64,000 nt of DNA from Bettongia penicillata ogilbyi (Eukaryota; Chordata; Mammalia; Diprotodontia; Potoroidae): NCBI GenBank assembly GCA_023548195.1, contig JAJHZJ010000311.1, positions 6,674,811 to 6,738,810 on the forward strand. The letters run 5' to 3'. The position numbers were made by a program, and so were the translations under genes. Every line of letters starts with the position of its first letter. Position 1 is the stretch's first letter. This document shows positions 24,083 to 36,260 of this stretch, piece by piece. Under the pieces are notes generated by a model, which had not been told where the DNA came from, did not search any database, and was given only the letters and a program-made list of their open reading frames with translations.

Positions 24083-24120
24083 AGAAAATTTGGAACCCAA
24101 AATTTTGTGAAAATGAATGT

Positions 24121-24360
24121 AAAGAGAGAAAGAGAGAAAGAAAGAAGGAAGGAAGGAAGGAAGGAAGGAAGGAAGGAAGGAAGGAAGGAAGGAAGGAAGG
24201 AAGGAAGGAAGGAAGGAAGGAAGGAGGAAGGAGGAAGGAAGGAAGGAAGGAAGGAAGGAAGGAAGGAAGGAAGGAAGGAAGGAAGGAAGGAAGGAAGGAA
24301 GGAAAGAAGGAAAGAAGGAAAGAAGGAAGGAAAGAAAGAAGGAAGGAAAGAAAGAAAGGA

Positions 24361-24436
<76 letters not shown>

Positions 24437-24437
24437 A

Positions 24438-24472
<35 letters not shown>

Positions 24473-24497
24473 GAAGGAAAGAAGGAAAGAAAGAAAG
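24121..24497 (+). repeat. Homopurine microsatellite: (GGAA)n then (GAAA)n
   Basis: All 377 bases on the plus strand are A or G. GGAA units dominate 24145-24302 and GAAA units dominate from there to 24497. It occupies the position of the HAL1 tail. Long open frames on both strands (lysine/arginine/glutamate-rich or serine/phenylalanine-rich) come from the repeat alone and are not genes. Confidence 0.95.
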
Positions 24498-25199
24498 CAC
24501 TATTGGGGGATTTTTTTTTTTTTTAAGTAAGTTCTTGCATTATTATGAAGTTCCAAGTCTACCAGAAAAAACTCTCGCATACTGTGGTCATTGCTGTGCA
24601 CAAAGTTCTACTGGTTCTGCTCCTTTCACTCAGCATCAGATCATATATGTCCTTTCACGCCTCCCTGAAGTCTTCTTGTTCATCATTTCTTATGGTGCAA
24701 TAGTACTCCATTACATTCATATACCATAATTTATTCAACCATTCCCCAATTGATGGGCATCCCCTTGATTTCCAGTTTTTGGCAACTACAAAGAGTGCTG
24801 CTATAAATATTTTTGTACATGTGGGACCCTTCCCCCATTTTTATGATCTCTTGGGGAAACAATCCTAGAAGTGATATTGCTGGGTCAAAGGGTATGCACA
24901 ATTTTGTGGCCCTTTGGGCATAGTTCCAAACTGTTCTCCAGAATGGTTGGATGAGTTCACAGCTCCACCAACAATGAATTAGTGTTCCAACTCTCCCACA
25001 TCCTCTCCAGCATTTATCATTTTCTTGTTCTGTCATGTTTGCCAATCTTGTAGGTGTGATGTGGTACCTCAGAGTTGTTTTGATTTTCATCTCTCTAATC
25101 AGTAGTGATTTAGAGCACTTTTTCATGTGATTATAGATATCTTTGATTTCTTCCTCCGAAAATTGCCTGTTCATATCCGTTGACGATTTATCAATTGGG
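24498..25199 (-). pseudogene. Antisense L1, ORF2 C-terminal part (outer element, right half)
   Basis: On the minus strand about 156 codons (25199 down to 24731) stay open and read as the ORF2 C-terminal region. 'MNRQFSEEEIKDIYNHMKKC', 'SLLIREMKIKTTLRYHITP' and the cysteine/tryptophan-rich 'CWRGCGRVGTLIHCWWSCEL' are all visible. The 3'UTR then runs to 24498. The only upstream ATG in this frame (25208-25210) lies in the flanking duplication, so it is not a true start. The L1 was 5'-truncated on insertion, leaving about 1 kb when joined to 20810-21145. Confidence 0.85.
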
Positions 25200-25218
25200 G
25201 ACCTACTCATAATTTCTT
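25200..25218 (+). repeat. Target-site duplication, right copy (antisense L1)
   Basis: It is identical to 20791-20809 over 19 bp. It directly abuts the truncated 5' end of the L1 ORF2 fragment. Together the pair dates the L1 insertion as one event, and HAL1 copy A as a later insertion within it. Confidence 0.9.
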
Positions 25219-25234
25219 AAAGCCATATATTTCT

Positions 25235-25740
25235 GAAGACACAGCATAAAGGAGGGAGGTAGGCAGGTATTTTCCCTATATTACAGATGAAGGTACCAGA
25301 GACTTAGGCTAAATAATCTGTCAGTGGTCATTTAACTAGTGAGGATTTGAAACAGGTGTTGTTGATTCTCATCAAGCTGATTCTGATATCACAGGTGCCT
25401 AAATGTTTACTGAATTAAATTGAACTAAATTCTAGCTCTCTAATTAACTAAGTTTTAACAGACTTTAACTCTGTGATTAGAGGCAAGTGATTTAGCCTCT
25501 CTGTTCCTGTTTTCTGTAAAGTGGAGAGATGATAATATTTCAACTATTCACCTCAATATGTCAACAATTTACCTAGTAGGGAAAGTCCTTTTAAATCTGA
25601 ACATACTGTTTAAATTATTAATATCATCCTTCTACCCCTTCATTTTAGAGATAAGGAAATAAAAGCCAAGAAGTCTAGCTATGTTAAAAGTTCACTCAGC
25701 AAGTTAGTGACATGCTGAGATTAGAAAGTACATCTTCCTT
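25235..25740 (-). repeat. Cluster of MIR/CORE-SINE remnants
   Basis: Three decayed pieces. 25265-25370 is reversed core ('cagatgaaggtaccagagac'). 25440-25555 appears sense ('gcaagtgatttagcctctct'). 25625-25740 is reversed ('ataaggaaataaaagccaag', 'aagttagtgacatgctgag'). Boundaries are approximate. Confidence 0.45.
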
Positions 25741-25744
25741 GTCC

Positions 25745-25990
25745 CAGACCAATCTGCTGTTGTTCAGTCATTTCAGACATGTTCGACTCTTCATGATCCC
25801 ATTTAGGGTTTTCTTGACAAAAGTACTGGATGTGTCATTTGCTTTTCCAGTTCATTTTACAGATGAGGAAACTGAGGCAAAAAGGATTAAGTGATTTGCC
25901 CAGGGTCAGAGGCAGTTGAGGTCATATTTGCACTCAGGTCCTCCTGAGTATAAGACCAGCACTCTATCCACTGAATCACCTCGCTGCCCA
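25745..25990 (-). mobile_element. tRNA-headed SINE with RTE-like tail, antisense
   Basis: 'tgttgttcagtcatttcaga', 'cgactcttcatgatccca', 'gatgaggaaactgaggcaaa', 'ctcaggtcctcctgagtata' and 'ctctatccactgaatcacct' run in the same order as at 17170-17405. The tail is the reverse complement of the RTE end near 15000. Confidence 0.78.
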
Positions 25991-26384
25991 ATTTACCTGC
26001 CTCTATACCATGTTTCCTTCTGTCAATCAACTTGTGTTTTAACATTTTGGTGATCATGATCACAAACAGTAAACTATTCCACAAGTACATCTGTTACACA
26101 ATTCTTTCTTAGACTTGGCTGAAGTCATTCTCCCTATGCCTTCTCATACTTCTTTCCAAGACAAAAATTTAATTCCCCTACCTACTCCATGAAAATATTT
26201 TTTTCTGCTTGGAAATAACATCAAATTGCAAATCAATTACATTTATGATCAAGAAGTTTTGTAGCTGGAAAAAGTTATCCAAATAAGAATACAGCAATTT
26301 CTAGTTTTAAATGCTTCAGTTTCACTAAAACTCAATTCTCATTAGGAAACATTTACCACAAAGTAAAAACTCCCTTTATTCTGA

Positions 26385-26660
26385 ATACGGCAGCAAAAGA
26401 GTTAACAGCATCTGCCTGCTTGTCATTTGCTGGGCATGCCAGGCTAACAATATAGATTCATTCTTCAATCACCAACTTCCACCCACACTCTCTTGAGTCT
26501 CCATTACTCCTCTGGACCGGGGCTGCAAAACTTCAAGAGCATTTCATAGCAGCCAGTTCAGGGGACAAAGTATATGGTTATTCCTTTGTAATTCTGAAGT
26601 TCTAATGCAAATCTAATCATACGCATGTCCCCTGGCCTGAGCTACATTAATCATTACAAT
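26385..26660. promoter_or_regulatory. Candidate conserved non-coding element (speculative)
   Basis: This is a stretch of balanced composition with no repeat signature in a repeat-dense intron. It includes an exact octamer word ATGCAAAT (26605-26612), the POU-factor binding site, next to TAATCA-type homeodomain words. No conservation could be measured. 26100-28140 as a whole is the least repetitive part of the window, apart from an L2 end at 26725-26850. Confidence 0.25.
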
Positions 26661-26724
26661 CCTTTCCCTAGAACAAACATGCACAAGCCCCACCTCCGCC
26701 CCTCACCCCCAACTTAAAAAAAGG

Positions 26725-26850
26725 AATTCTACAAAATGTAAGCTCCTTGAGGTAAGGACTTTTTTTTTTGTCTTTACATCCCCAGTATCTAGAACCATGC
26801 CTGACACGTAGCAGAAACTTAAATGCTTATCAAACTGAATTTAAATTCTA
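26725..26850 (+). repeat. L2 3' end fragment, sense
   Basis: 'gtaagctccttgaggtaagg', 'catccccagtatctagaacc' and 'gcctgacacgtagcagaaac' form the conserved L2 3' terminus. Confidence 0.65.
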
Positions 26851-28300
26851 AATGTGATACTATCCAATCATTTTATCTAATCTCTCACGAACAAGCTGAG
26901 AACCCACTATAATTTTTTGTTTAAAGCATTTTTTTTCTAAAAAGCACTTTCCAGCAGGTAAACTAAGATAAATGAACAAGCCTCAGAGCAACAGATTTAT
27001 CATTGTGACTGAGAAAGAAAGAGAAGTCAGATGACACCCTGATTTCAATTCTGGAGGAATGGAAGGATATGCACCCTCCTCTCCCCTCTAATAAGCCCCA
27101 AGCCTCCATCACCCTACAGGATACCTCCACCTGAACCACTCTATATCTCAAACTCCACATGTCCCCAAAAGAATGTGTTACATTTACTGCTAAAAACATC
27201 ATTCCATCTTACTTCATCATTTCTGTCCAATGTGCAAACTTCCTTGACTATAATCAGTAAATTACCAGATTTCATTCCCAATCCCTTGCTTTCTTCAAGG
27301 CTCAGTTCTGTCACCACCACTTAGAAGTATTTTCTTAATCTACCACATTGTAAAGTGCCCTCTGATTTGTGGGTTAGCTACTTACTTGTTCTTTCTTTAA
27401 TCTCTATATCTCATGGGGGAAAAGCTTCTGAAGTATTAAGTTTTGACTCCTTCTAATCAATTTCTGTAGTTTTGGTTTTATCAGTCTTGCCTCATCATGC
27501 CCTTGTTCTGCTCAGAAATATCAATTCCTGAGAGAGGTAATGATGTTCAGAAACTATCCTGTGTTCCAAATTGAGAAGTCCAGCTTTACTCAGTATCCTT
27601 CCTATTATCATTTTTCTTTTCAAAGTCATGTCTTCTAATCTTTGATTTCACTCCCTCCCCATAAATCAGGGTACTAGGAACTTGCACAGTCCTTCTCCTA
27701 GGCCAGGATGTTGCCAATGGAGGCAGGATACTCTCCCTGAAAAAGTGTTGTCTCAATTCCTTCAAATTAAACTTATCATAAAGTTTCCATCTCCCACCAC
27801 ATGCACTCTTGTCCCATGGCAATGTTCTTTGACAGGACCCCATCTGCTCCTACCAGAGTGAGGACTTCCCCACAAACACTCTTCCAATGTCCAACAGCCA
27901 CCTTCACCGTTCACTCATGAACTGGGTAGCAAAATACTACCCATTTCCTATGTACCTAATCTTCCCTACCCCATTTACACATCCTCCCATTATGCTAGTC
28001 TGTCTCATAAGATACACTGATTCACCTGTAGTTACCAAGCTTAAATCTTTGGTGTTTCAACTTTACTCCTCCACTTTCACTTGCTGCTTTAAACTCTGCT
28101 GCCATCTTTATCCACTTTTATACTTTTTTAGATTTTGATAATCTCTTTTTTTAACGCTACAGAACAGTCTATGTCTTTTTTTTTTTTTTTTTTTTAATAA
28201 TGTCTAAACACAGTATGATTGACTTCATTACTTACTTGGTTACTTGGAGTATTTACATGCAAATATATTACAAGAATACATCCAATGCCTCTCCACTGTT
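26851..28300. other. Intron with no gene or clear repeat
   Basis: Mixed-composition intron. A T-tract lies at about 28178-28196. Short frames are present on both strands but none resembles a known protein or has splice support. Confidence 0.6.
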
Positions 28301-29060
28301 AAATATCAATTTTTTCCTTAATAAGAGGATTAAGTTTAGCAAGATATATTCTTTAGGGTTGTAGCATTAGATCCTTTGGGGACGGAAGACATTTTTTTAA
28401 AATTTATGCAATTTGCTGTGGCTGCTGATTAACTTGCATTATTTAAATTTCCTTTTCCTTATATTTGAAAGTTTTTCTACTGGACAGCTGCAAAATTTGT
28501 TGTCACTGAAACTGAAAACCTTAACTATTATTTGTCTTGGAGTCTGAGGTATGGGTTTATTTTTCTGGAGATACTTTGGAGATTCTGCCAGTTATTTATA
28601 TTCAGAAGCTCTAGGCAATTTCCTTTTATTATCTCTTGCATTAAAGTTTTCAGGGTTTATTTAATCTTATTCTTCTAGGACACCTATAATCCTTAAGTTA
28701 TGTCTATTTATCCTGGCTTCAAGGTGAATTACAATTCATATGTTCTTTTAATGTTGCCTTTTGCATTTCTGCAAGATTTTTAATATACAAAGGTATTTTT
28801 TGTGTTCCAAACTCCAGCATGAATTTTAATCTGCTAACTGAGGAAGTATCTGTGACAGCTCTAAATTTTGACCTTACATTTATCTCCTAACATATTCTTT
28901 TATGTATATTAACTCCTTTTTGAACCATTCTGGAATTTTGTGTTGTTGTTTCATGCTCTCTCGGGAGTTCACAGGAATATATTTTTCCATGAATACTGAT
29001 TGGTTCACTTTCCTTTATCTTGTAATATTTGTTAAGATAATTTGACATTAAGCACTCACA
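28300..29060 (-). mobile_element. Possible old L1-like ORF1 remnant, antisense
   Basis: The T-rich plus strand contains 'ctaggacacctataatcctt', which may be the reverse complement of the L1 ORF1 RRM region. Other T-rich blocks have the spacing of antisense ORF1. It is too decayed to be sure and could belong to another LINE. Confidence 0.3.
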
Positions 29061-29159
29061 TTTCCTTCAAGGAAGAAAGGGTCCTCTTTGTTGGTTTGTC
29101 TGAGCTATTACTGAAGATATTTCTCTTTATATTTAATTTGATTTTTCTCTTGAAATGAT

Positions 29160-31560
29160 GTTGCATTTGATGTTTTAGCCATACAGTAAGAGTGAAAAAA
29201 TAACATTAACATAAAAATAGCAGGAGACTTCAATATTCCTCTCTCAGAACTGGACAAATCAAACAAATAAACAAAAAAGGGAAATACAGAACTATTTCTG
29301 TATTCAAAATTAAATTAAATAAAGATTTTAAAATTTTTAATTTATTTAATTGAATTGAACAAATCAAATTAAATTTAAGTAAAATTAAACTAAATTAAAT
29401 TAAAATTAAATTATTTAAAGTGAATTAAATTAAAATTAATTAAATTGAATTGAAATTGAATTAAACTATTTTAATTAAATAAATTAAAGAAATAGTTCAA
29501 TATTTTTCTTTTTTATTTGTTTGTTAATCCTAATACCTAAAACACAGCAAAGAAAACTATCAACCAATTTCTTTAGTGAACATTAGTTCAAAGAAAATTT
29601 TAAATTATGGCAAAAATATTACAGCAATTTATCCAAAGAATATTCGTTGTCATCAACCTGGATACACACCAGGGAGGTTAAGAGTGGCTCAGCATTAGAG
29701 AAATAATTAATGTAAACCACATTACAACATTCATTTATATTTTTAAAACTTTACAAAGCATTGGCATAGGACATTTTTAGTACAATAAAAAAGAATCCAA
29801 AACTAAAAGTGAATATAATACGGAAACAGTGAAACACCAAAAGTAAAACAAGGATATTCTCACCGTTCACTAGTATTATCTGCTAGTTTCAAACTGCTAG
29901 CAATAGCAATAAGACAAGAGAAATTAAAGGCATAAAGAGGCAAAATCATCTCTGATATGTGATAAACAGATGATTTGCTTAAGAAATCCTAGCTAATAAT
30001 AAAAGAAGCTAAATCAGACAATAATTTCAGTAAAGCAACAGGATACAACATAAAACCACAAAAAACAGTAACATTTGTATTTACAAAAAACAAAAATAGT
30101 TGAAAAAAATAGAAAGTGAAGTCCAATTTAAAAAAAAAAAATACAAAATGCATATAACACCTAAAAGTCAATTTACCAAGACATAGTCAGTATCTATATA
30201 GAATCAATTACAAAGTATTCCTTAAAGAAATACAAAACATACAAATAACCAGGATAATCAGTACTCATGGCTAAATCATGTCAATATAACAAAAAATGAC
30301 AACACAACTAAAAATTTTCAAGGGAATACTTTACAGATTCAGATAAAATAATAAAAAAAGTTTATTTGTTGGAGTAAAAAAACTAAAATAGACAATTAAA
30401 AGAGGAGAATGGTATTTTCATGACTTTAAACTATATTATAAAGTACTAATCATCAAAATTATCTGGTATTAATTTTGAAAAAGCAGATTAATGGAACAGA
30501 CTAGAATCTAAAATAAATGACCCAAGTAACCCAACATTCAATTAGCCTTAGGATATGGAAAGAGTTCTCTATTTGACAAGACTGATTAGAAAAACTGAAA
30601 AGCAGAATGGCAGAAATTAGGTTCTTAACAATATCTTATACTAAATACCACAATAAACTTGAATTGGAGAAGTGAATTGAATAGTAAAGATTATGCCATA
30701 AAAAAACAGAGAGAATCAGATCAGAATCCTCTATGGTTAGGTAACAAATTAACCAAGCAAGGGCTAGAAGTATTTACAAAAGATGAAACAGATAATTCTG
30801 GTTACATGAAACTGAAAAACTCTAGCATGAACAAAATTAATGGTAACAGAATAAAGGAAGTGGTTGATCAGAAAAAAAATCTTTGCATGAAATATCTCTA
30901 TTAAGTGTCTGATAGCAAAGGTATGTAGGAAATTAACATAAATACATACGACCCAAAGCATTTCCCAAGAGATAAGTTATCAAAGGATGTAAGTACAAAG
31001 TAACTAAAGAAACTGGAAACTATAAATCATACTGAAAAGAATGACCACAATAACCAATAAAGACAGAGATTCAAATCAAAACAACTCTGAAGTTTCACTT
31101 CACACATAGTAAACTGAAAAAGATAACATCAGTTGATGCTGAGTGGGTTGTGAAAAGATTCACAGTTGGTAGAGGTGTTGATAGGTCGACTCATTCTACA
31201 AAGTAATTGGGAATTGTGAAGAAAGTCCATGTCCTCAGACTCCGAGAGTCCAGTAGCCATATAAACCAAGGAGTCAAAGGCCCTAGAATGAGCAAACTAT
31301 TTATGGCACCTCTCTTTGTGATAGAAAGAATTGCAAAGATCACCATTACTTAGGGAATGGCTAATCAAACTCTGATACATAAATGTAATAAAATATTATT
31401 GCTCTACAAGATACAATGACCATATCACACAGAAACATGGGAAAACATATATAAACTGATGCAAAGTGAAATGAACACAACCAAGAAAACAATATACACA
31501 GTGACTACAACAATGTAAATGGAAAGAAAAACAACAAAACAACAAATACACAATGCAGTG
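29160..31560 (+). mobile_element. Old L1, ORF2 and 3' end, sense, heavily decayed
   Basis: 29215-29280 reads as the ORF2 endonuclease motif region ('GDFNIPLSELDKSN'). 29840-29960 holds the reverse transcriptase region, where 'AIAIRQEKLKA' is readable. 31060-31130 is the C-terminal part ('atcaaaacaactctgaag'). 31420-31510 is the final 3' part ('aactgatgcaaagtgaaatg'). An AT-only low-complexity patch interrupts it at about 29320-29500. There are many stops. Confidence 0.65.
29320..29500. repeat. AT-rich low-complexity patch (AATTAAAT-like)
   Basis: Degenerate repeats of AAATTAAATT and its shifts, nearly free of G and C. It lies inside the old L1 and probably expanded by slippage. Confidence 0.85.
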
Positions 31561-31904
31561 ACATTTTAAAGAATAAGCTTGGTCCAGATAAAGAGATAAA
31601 AGAAGATAATGCTGGCTTTTCTCAAAGAACTGGTCAGTTTTGCTGAAGTGTCAACAAATATCTCTAAGAAGAGAACAGGATTAATTGTGAAATGTAGGTG
31701 ATATAAAAATAAAAGATAGCAATAATGATTTTGCTTTGTAACTTCCTTTGGCAAGAATAGGTATTCAAACATTTTTTAAAAAGCATAAGAAAATAGAAAA
31801 ATGAGTACACACATTGAAAAACAAAAGCAAAGGGTCACAAATCCATACATAAGGATGTCTGTGACCATGTACTGACTTAGTTTTTAAAAGGTAACATTTT
31901 TTAT

Positions 31905-32300
31905 GTTTTTTCTTTATTTTGTTAACTACTTCCCAATTACATTTTAGTGTGGTTCTGGCCACACTCTGGAGTGTTTTGGGTTACATGACAGCAAGGTATT
32001 TGAAATTACTGTTGTAGATAATCAGTTTATCAGAATAAAGGAATTCATTACTTAGGGAGAAAAACTTATCATACATACATACTAAATTCTTTTCACAACC
32101 TAAGGATATACTATTCAACCTATTCTAAACCTGAAAACTTTAGTCACCTAAACCAGAGGTGTCAAACTTGCGGTCCAGCCACAAAACTCTCTGAGTATAG
32201 CCAAATCAAATTCAAATGTAAATGGGAAATATCTTAACAAAATAAATAAAAATACAAGATAGATAATATTAATGTGGGGGTTTCTGTTTATTGCTTCCAT
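31905..32300. repeat. Two pieces of a hAT-like interspersed repeat
   Basis: 31905-31985 reads antisense ('acttcccaattacatttta'). 32150-32300 reads sense ('agaggtgtcaaacttgcgg', 'taaatgggaaatatcttaac'). A third piece is at 49240-49375. The ends resemble a marsupial non-autonomous DNA repeat that begins with 'gtgtcaaac'. The exact family is uncertain. Confidence 0.5.
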
Positions 32301-33780
32301 TCTCACTCTATGAAATAGCCGAGTTGGCCTTCTTGCTATTCTATTCTCCACACATAACAATCCCCCCTTACTTGGAATATACACAAATTTCACTTCTGAC
32401 TCTTAGCATTCCCTGTCTCTTTCAAGACTCCAATTAAAATACTTTTTACATGAAGCCTTTTCTTGTTTTAGCTACACACATACACACACACCAAAAGAAA
32501 GTATGGTCCAAAACTGTATTATACAAATGGTTTCTACCCTGCAGAAAACAAGAGTTTCTCCCTAAAAGAGTACTCCCTAAAAAAAGCTCCCCTGGTAAAA
32601 TGTCACTTTGTTTTTAAAAATGAAGCATGCGATCTTTTCTGGAATACATACGCTGCACAAAATGAAGCAAACCTGAACAACTCCCAGAAACAGCATAACT
32701 CAGTTATCTCTAACATAGCTCTTCCAGCTAAAGATTCAACTCTAAGCTCTAACTAGGATATCAGCAGATTCATAAAATGAATTCCTATTTACATTTCTAG
32801 TCTCTACAACAATTAAAGCAGATTTCTGCCCTGATTGGAACTGTGATCATTTTCATTTTTTCTAGGAGCCTTCAAGCAGTTCTTAATTAAATAATTTGTT
32901 TGAATAAAGGAAAAGAAACTAAATATGGAGCTTCCTATGTGTAGTAAAGGATAGAAAAAAAGAGGACTAACAACTTGGAGGAGAGGGCTTTGGTTTCCGT
33001 GCCTCCTTCTTTCTGCTAGTCTTCCATGGAAAGGTTGGGGGCTAGGAGAGAAACAGTTCAAAACAAAAGAACACAAAAAAAAAATGGAAAAGAAGTGTGG
33101 ACTGTGGACATTCTATCAGTCATCTCACTTCTCAATAACACTCCAACACCTATGAACACAAAAGCCCCTCAAGTTCCAGATACTCAAGTGAGAATAATTG
33201 CCAATTTGGTGACTAAATAACCTGAGTTATGATTCTATAATCAAAGAAAAGGTATCTCATTTCCCCCCTCTCTCTACCCTCATCCCCCACGCCCACCACC
33301 ATAAAAAATTACCACTATATTGTCTTAGTCATCTAACAACTTACTAAAAATGGTAATATTCCTGGATCTAAGGTTAAAAAAATCTTAATCACTCATGAAC
33401 ATGTATGCCACAATTACTGTCTAGTTTTCACATATTCACTTTAGAATATATAATTCCCCTATTACCCTACCAAGACAGGCAAAGCTTTTAAGACAGAAAA
33501 ACAGAAAGAAAAAAACATCCACAGTATAATACATAACTGAACCTGACATTATGAAATATTCCACACCCATAGTCTCCCACCTCTTCAAGTAAAAGAAGAA
33601 TGGCACATTTCCTCATATATTCTCCAAGGCCAAGCTTGGTCTTTATAATTACTGTGTTTATATTATTGTTCATTCTGTTTTTATTATTGTATTTCATGAC
33701 ATACGCTATTTTCCTGGAACTACTTAATTTAGAAAAGCCTTCTAATATTTCTGTATATTATTTCTTACAGCAGTAATACT
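32300..33780. other. Intron with little recognisable content
   Basis: Possible L2 fragment at 32395-32465 ('acatgaagccttttcttg') and a short CA run at about 32475-32490. Otherwise AT-rich intron. No gene seen. Confidence 0.5.
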
Positions 33781-33899
33781 TCCTTAAATAAACATAACAC
33801 AATTTGTTCAGTCATTTCTGAATCAATGGACACCTATTCTGTTTCCAGTACTATGCTACCAAAAGCAGCTAGGTAACCTAGTGCTGACTTTGGAGTCAA

Positions 33900-34395
33900 A
33901 TAGTAGCTAACTTGGAATGCTTTTTTTAATCTCCTATCTTGATTTCTTCTGACTGCCCATCCTGCATTTTCCAAACACACTCAGATAGGTTATTCAACAA
34001 GTATCTAGATATCTTGATGGAACCTCAAATTCAGCATGTCCAAAACTACACTCATTTTCTTCCCAAGTCATTTTCGTTACTTCATTACATGACTCTACTA
34101 TTGGCACAAACCTCCTAACAGTTACATAGGCACAAAACCTCAAAGTTCTGTTTCTGCCCTGCTATCTCATTCAATCAGCTGCCAAATACTATCAACTCAT
34201 ATGTAAAGATCCTCTACTTCCCAAACCCCAAGTCTTCCATTCTAATTCAGGCCCTCATTATCTTTCACCTATACTACTATAGCAGCCTCTAAATACCTCC
34301 CAGCTATCCAACAGCTCTCAGACTAAGACAAGCCCAAGAAAACAAAAATCCTCAAGATCCTTAGCACTAGGTCCTAAAATGCCCCGGAATATCCA
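33900..34395 (+). mobile_element. L2 LINE fragment, sense
   Basis: L2 words in order: 'cttctgactgcccatcctgc', 'aaattcagcatgtccaaaac', 'cattctaattcaggccctca', 'tactatagcagcctctaaat'. This matches the 5' part of the L2 copy at 46170-47295. Confidence 0.65.
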
Positions 34396-34429
34396 GTATT
34401 TTAAATCTCAACAATCCAGTGGGAAGTGG

Positions 34430-36260
34430 AGTCAGCAGAGAAACCCAGATAGATAATACAGAGCAAGATCAACCATCCCATCCAAAAGCAGCAAAGGCCA
34501 GCTAACATCTAGCATACAGGCTTATTTCAGGAATAAAAGCTAGAGGGATGAGTAAACCAAAAAAGGCATCAACTAGCATAAAAAATTACAGTAGATCTTG
34601 AGATGACCAAAAATCCTGTGTAGAATAAACTCCATTAACAACGGCAAGAACTAATTCAAAGAAAACATAGATTTTTTCCATAAAGATTACATAAGTACCT
34701 AAATGAAGCAAGGGATAAAACATCAAATAAAACCACTGTAGGAAATAACTAGAAAGTGAACAGCTTAGAAGAGAAAATGATAAACCCCACCCAAGTAACA
34801 GACTCCTTGAAAATTAGAACAGATCAAATAAAAATCAATGACTGAGGAGCAAGAAATGGTATAGTAAAATAAAAAGATTCATAAAAACAAAAGAAAGTAC
34901 AGATATCTGATATCAAAAACAAGTAAACTGGAAAACATGTCAAAGAGAAGTAATTTAAGAATCATAAGACTACCAGAAAACTATGATTTTTGAAAATAAA
35001 AAAAACATAGATACTTTACTTTTAAAAATCATCAATAAAAACTACTCAGATATGTTAAAACTGGAGGGCAAAATAATGATAGAAAGGACCCATCAATCAT
35101 CTTTTCCTCAGAAGAAAAAGTCTATGAATATCATAGCCAAAATCCAGAGTTCCCATTGTCAAAGAAAAACTATATTGCAAGCATCTAGAAATAAGTATGT
35201 CAAATACCAAAGATCTAAAGTTAAAGTACAAGACTTGGCAGCTGCTACTGTAACAGATACCCTGGAATAGAATATCTCAAAAAGTAAAACAGAGAGGTTT
35301 TCATAAAAGAACAGAGAACTGTCAAACATTTCTAATAAAAAAAAAAGTTGGAGTTTGGAAATCCAAACACAAGTAAAGAGAAGTCTAGAACAGTTGATTT
35401 ATTGAAAAACTGGAAGGAGCTGTATGATTATATAGTACTAAAATTCTAATAAGGAAGAAGAAACAAGTGTCCCTTCAGAACCCTAAAAATTTCAAAGGGT
35501 TTTGAGGGAGTTGAGGACTTGGGGGTGGATCAATTCTGTTCTAAAGAATTGGGAAGGGTTAAAGAAGATAAGTAAAAGTAAAATACTACTGTAAAAATGA
35601 GAAAGAAGAGGGTAGAATTTGCTATTTTTTGGAACTGAGGCATATAAAAAAAGGAAGGGAAGGAATAAGCATCAAATGATCCTTGATCTTATCTGAAATT
35701 GATATACAGACTTTGATGTAAAAAGATATCAAACTTAACAGGAAAAAAGGAGAGAATAGGGAAAGGAGAAGTTAAGAGGAAGAATAATGCTAAGGAGAAA
35801 GTAGTCAAAAGTAAAACAAACTTCTTGATTTTGGTGGGGTAGTGGGGGTGGGAATGACTAGAATCTAATTGCGAACAAGTTGAAGAAATTGTGATAACTA
35901 AATGGAATGGGATTATTTTTAACACCATGAGAAATTATGTAAACGTGATTTCAGAGATTCCTACATAGTAAGAATTCTACATAGTATGAACTGATGCACA
36001 GAGAAGTGAGCAGCACCACAAGAAAAAAATTTACAGTATTATAAAAAGAACTTTGAAAGACTTAAGAACTCTATGTAATCAATGCCAACCATGTCACCAA
36101 AGGAGCTATAATAAAGCATTTCAACAATCTCCTGATAGAGAAGTGGTGGACTCAAGTTGCAGAAAGAGATATTCACTTTTGGACATGGCCACCACACGGT
36201 TTTGTTTTGTGACTATGCTTATTCATTACAAGGTTTTTCCCCTCTCTTTTTAATTGGGGG
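34430..36260 (+). mobile_element. Old half-L1-like copy: ORF1 remnant, spacer and L1 3' end
   Basis: 34900-35280 reads as a decayed ORF1: 'NYSDMLKLEGKIMIERTHQS' followed by 'KSMNIIAKIQSSHCQRKTIL' and 'VQDLAAATVTDTL', matching the RRM and C-terminal regions of the HAL1 copies. A purine-rich spacer follows. At about 35960 the 3'UTR words shared with 1-290 and 7330-7500 begin. I find no ORF2 between them. The 5' border is approximate. Confidence 0.6.

Larger units (their letters stand above)
21146..24120 (+). mobile_element. HAL1-like half-L1, copy A (5'UTR, ORF1, spacer, L1-like 3' end)
   Basis: The element starts with a G-run and 'gtcaagatggcggagtagaa', the same start as copy B at 40548. It then has a GC-rich 5'UTR, a broken ORF1, a purine-rich spacer with CA repeats (about 23200-23280), and an L1-like end ('atttggaacccaaaattttg') at about 24113. 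No ORF2 sequence is present, which fits the definition of HAL1 ('half-L1') elements known in mammals. It is inserted in sense orientation into the antisense L1. Flanks 'aaccaccattc' and 'aagcactattg' may be a diverged duplication. Moderate certainty on the family name, high on the structure. Confidence 0.85.

Noticed and set aside
23880..24729. Very long open frames on both strands across the GGAA/GAAA array.
   Set aside because: They are translations of a simple repeat (lysine/arginine/glutamate/glycine or serine/phenylalanine/leucine/proline), without codon variety or homology.
24731..25210. The minus-strand ATG at 25208-25210 as a gene start.
   Set aside because: It lies in the target-site duplication outside the L1, so the 160-residue frame is a truncated ORF2 tail, not a gene.
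30659..30904. A lysine/asparagine-rich 81-codon frame as a small gene.
   Set aside because: It lies in and follows the decayed L1 ORF2 body and has the expected composition of that remnant.
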